Below are positions 62,455-64,000 of a stretch of 64,000 nt of DNA, one piece after another. The notes under the pieces were generated by a model. The model was not told where the DNA came from and made no database searches. It was given only the letters and a program-made list of their open reading frames with translations. Position 1 is the first letter of the stretch; the number at the start of each line of letters is the position of its first letter. The position numbers were made by a program, and so were the translations under genes. The stretch comes from Lonicera japonica (lineage: Eukaryota; Streptophyta; Magnoliopsida; Dipsacales; Caprifoliaceae), in NCBI GenBank assembly GCA_021464415.1, contig CM038471.1, positions 11,551,173-11,615,172 on the forward strand, read 5' to 3'.

Positions 62455-62678
62455 CAGTGGCGGAATCACAAATTTTTGTTAACGGGATCATTTAATAAAT
62501 CATTATTTATCAAATCAAAATACAATAAAAAGAAATAGATCATTGACCTCACTTAATTTCACTTGTAATTGTTTTTTAAGAATTTTAATGGGGTCATGTA
62601 ATCTTATTTTTAATTATATAATAAATATTATTACACTTTTTAAAAAAAAATTAAGTGGGGTCAATGGACGCCACCTTG
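62455..62678. mobile_element. hAT-like MITE (cagtggcgga...gccacctt ends)
   Basis: The left end cagtggcggaatcac and the right end gtcaatggacgccaccttg are approximate inverted repeats around about 0.22 kb of AT-rich DNA. No target duplication was clear. It resembles the ends of the element at 37274. Confidence 0.5.
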
Positions 62679-63165
62679 AACGACCTAGCTACCCCTTGCC
62701 TAAAACAATCCAAGATTTTATTATGGGATGGGTTAATATTAAGATAAAAAAATGTTTCAAAAATATTATATAACAAGATTATTAGTTTTTTTCTTTCCAC
62801 TGAAACCTGCGGGAAGTAGCAACTAATTAAAAGTAGCTTTTTAACCGGGCCCAACTTGATTAGCCTATGGTCCAAAGCACTTAGGCCTATGTTATATTTT
62901 AACTTGCACAAAACAAAGTTGTGGGAAGGGGAGAGTCAGCCGACCAGGACCAGGATGTATTATTGTTGTAGCCGATCACTAGCTGGCCATTACAGACTTA
63001 CAGTTGGCCGGACAATGAAAACTGACCGCTTCTGGTTGGCCAACTAGCATATGAAAGTTTAGTTAGAAGATAAATAATAGAAAATAATCACTTATATAAA
63101 TATGAATAGAGTTAGACACAGCTATTATTTTAAAGTAGTGATCAAGTTTACATTTTATAGTAATT
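62679..63165. other. Intergenic, no recognised gene
   Basis: A short stretch at about 62930-63045 (gccgaccaggaccagg, gatcactagctggcc, ggttggccaactagc) has repeated ggcc motifs in both orientations. No coding or known element was identified. Confidence 0.45.
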
Positions 63166-63565
63166 TTTATAATTCACTAACTCTAATGTAACAATATCCT
63201 ATACATATGAATAAGAAGGGAAAACCCTTAACCCATGACATTTAATATTGTTTTTTTTACACTCGCACTCGCATTTCCTCCTCTAGCCAAACCCTTATTT
63301 TTCTGTAATTTATCCATTGGACTGGTTTATTGAGCTTTAAGTTAATACAATCAACACTTACACAATAAGGAGGAGATACTGCCGGATTGAGTATAAGAGC
63401 CAGCGGAGAAACTAACTCTCAAACACAAATTTGGTTTTCTTCCTGATTCCATTTGGTTATTACTCTTTACAGTTTCATTATTAAGAAATTGTTTATCACA
63501 TTGTTCATCACTATCCATTTTCTAGTTGTCAATCACTCATTATGGGCTGATTCTCATCAACTGGG
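63166..63565 (+). repeat. Diverged LTR fragment related to elements A and B
   Basis: The block aatacaatcaacacttacac-ataaggaggagatactgccggattgagtataagagccagcggagaaacta follows the same order as aatacaaagcaagcacacac-aaaggaggacgtactgccggactagcataagcgctaccgggggaacct in elements A and B. Ends and target duplication were not resolved, so it may be a solo or partial LTR of a sister family. Confidence 0.6.
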
Positions 63566-63699
63566 CTTGGTTAACTTTTAACCACCCATAAAACTCATAT
63601 GTTTTATTTATAATATATCGGAAAAATCAAATATCTCATTGCAAATAGAATTCCAAATTTGTTCAAATAACATAAAATGAGTATACTTATAAAATGAAT

Positions 63700-64000
63700 T
63701 TGTGCTTGAGTTCAATTGGTAGAAAGCATGAGCATTCACAGGGCTGACCCGGGGCACAGGCGACCCAGGCCATCGCCTAGGGCCCTCGATGTAGTAGGGC
63801 CCCGATATTTTTGGGCCCATATATATATATATATATATATGTTGTTGTAGGTGAAATAATTTTCCATTAAGAAAGAGTATGTTGAGTGGTGTTTGGTCCA
63901 ATTGGTAATGGCTTAAGATAAGATGGTTTTTATGCAAAGTGATCATTAGTTCAACCCCAAGGCAAGGAAACCTTCTTTTTTCCCTTTTATATATATTCAC
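63700..64000. repeat. Repeat fragments at the window edge
   Basis: Sequence gggctgacccggggcacagg...gcctagggccctcga...agggccccgatatttttgggccc is of a GC-rich plant repeat type. It is followed by a (TA)n run at 63820-63841 and a tRNA-like patch (ttggtccaattggtaatggc ... tagttcaacccc, about 63892-63959). All are incomplete, and a minus-strand open frame across them is not credible as a gene. Confidence 0.4.

Noticed and set aside
63892..63959. True tRNA gene
   Set aside because: A-box and B-box-like words are present but no cloverleaf with acceptor stem pairing can be drawn.
1..64000. CRISPR arrays, bacterial operons or viral integrations
   Set aside because: No short regularly spaced repeats with unique spacers and no prokaryotic gene organisation are present. 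The only retro-type coding sequences are plant LTR and LINE element fragments.

Overview
This is plant nuclear DNA, most likely from a eudicot. The evidence is AT-rich sequence, two spliced genes with many introns whose products match known plant families, plant-type LTR retrotransposons with tRNA-complementary primer sites, L1-type LINE fragments and many MITEs. The species cannot be named from the sequence. No bacterial, organellar, rRNA or CRISPR features were seen.

Layout. (1) 1-8811: a Ty3/gypsy-type cluster. Five LTRs, four of them nearly full length, alternate with four short non-coding internal segments in one orientation. The fifth LTR is fused directly to a 5'-truncated, broken pol (RT, RNase H, integrase) that ends in a different but related 3' LTR. 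(2) 10329-13305 and 13867-16976: two oppositely oriented, non-autonomous LTR elements (A on +, B on -) of one family, each with a 5-bp target duplication. The 5' LTR of A is a fold-back of two opposed LTR ends. (3) 17694-33319: an apparently intact 13-exon gene for an ankyrin-TPR protein (TPR10-like). Its introns carry MITEs, a SINE-like repeat and a LINE fragment that itself holds a hAT-type MITE. (4) 33320-38519: intergenic, with a 42-bp minisatellite, a 297-bp duplication and a hAT MITE. (5) 38520-50405: a 15-exon gene for an ANTH/AP180-type clathrin assembly protein. Every exon is recognisable, but two single-base insertions break the reading frame of the ANTH domain as sequenced. (6) 51909-62300: a minus-strand LINE remnant split by an 8.75-kb LTR element (C) with about 99% identical 2.55-kb LTRs, no recognisable gag-pol and TSD GCCAA. 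(7) 62300-64000: mostly repeat debris, including a MITE and a diverged relative of the A/B LTR.

The two host genes lie head to tail on + and show no functional link beyond proximity: one is a predicted chaperone-type adaptor, the other an endocytic adaptor. Most of the rest is layered transposon history that can be ordered from target duplications, empty sites and frame continuity. The least ordinary structures are the multi-LTR array with its chimeric pol junction, the fold-back LTR that nevertheless has a perfect target duplication, the 39-codon repeat inside element A, and the double frameshift in the ANTH gene. Exon boundaries and repeat ends were read by eye from splice consensus, family similarity and flanking duplications; nothing was aligned by computer.
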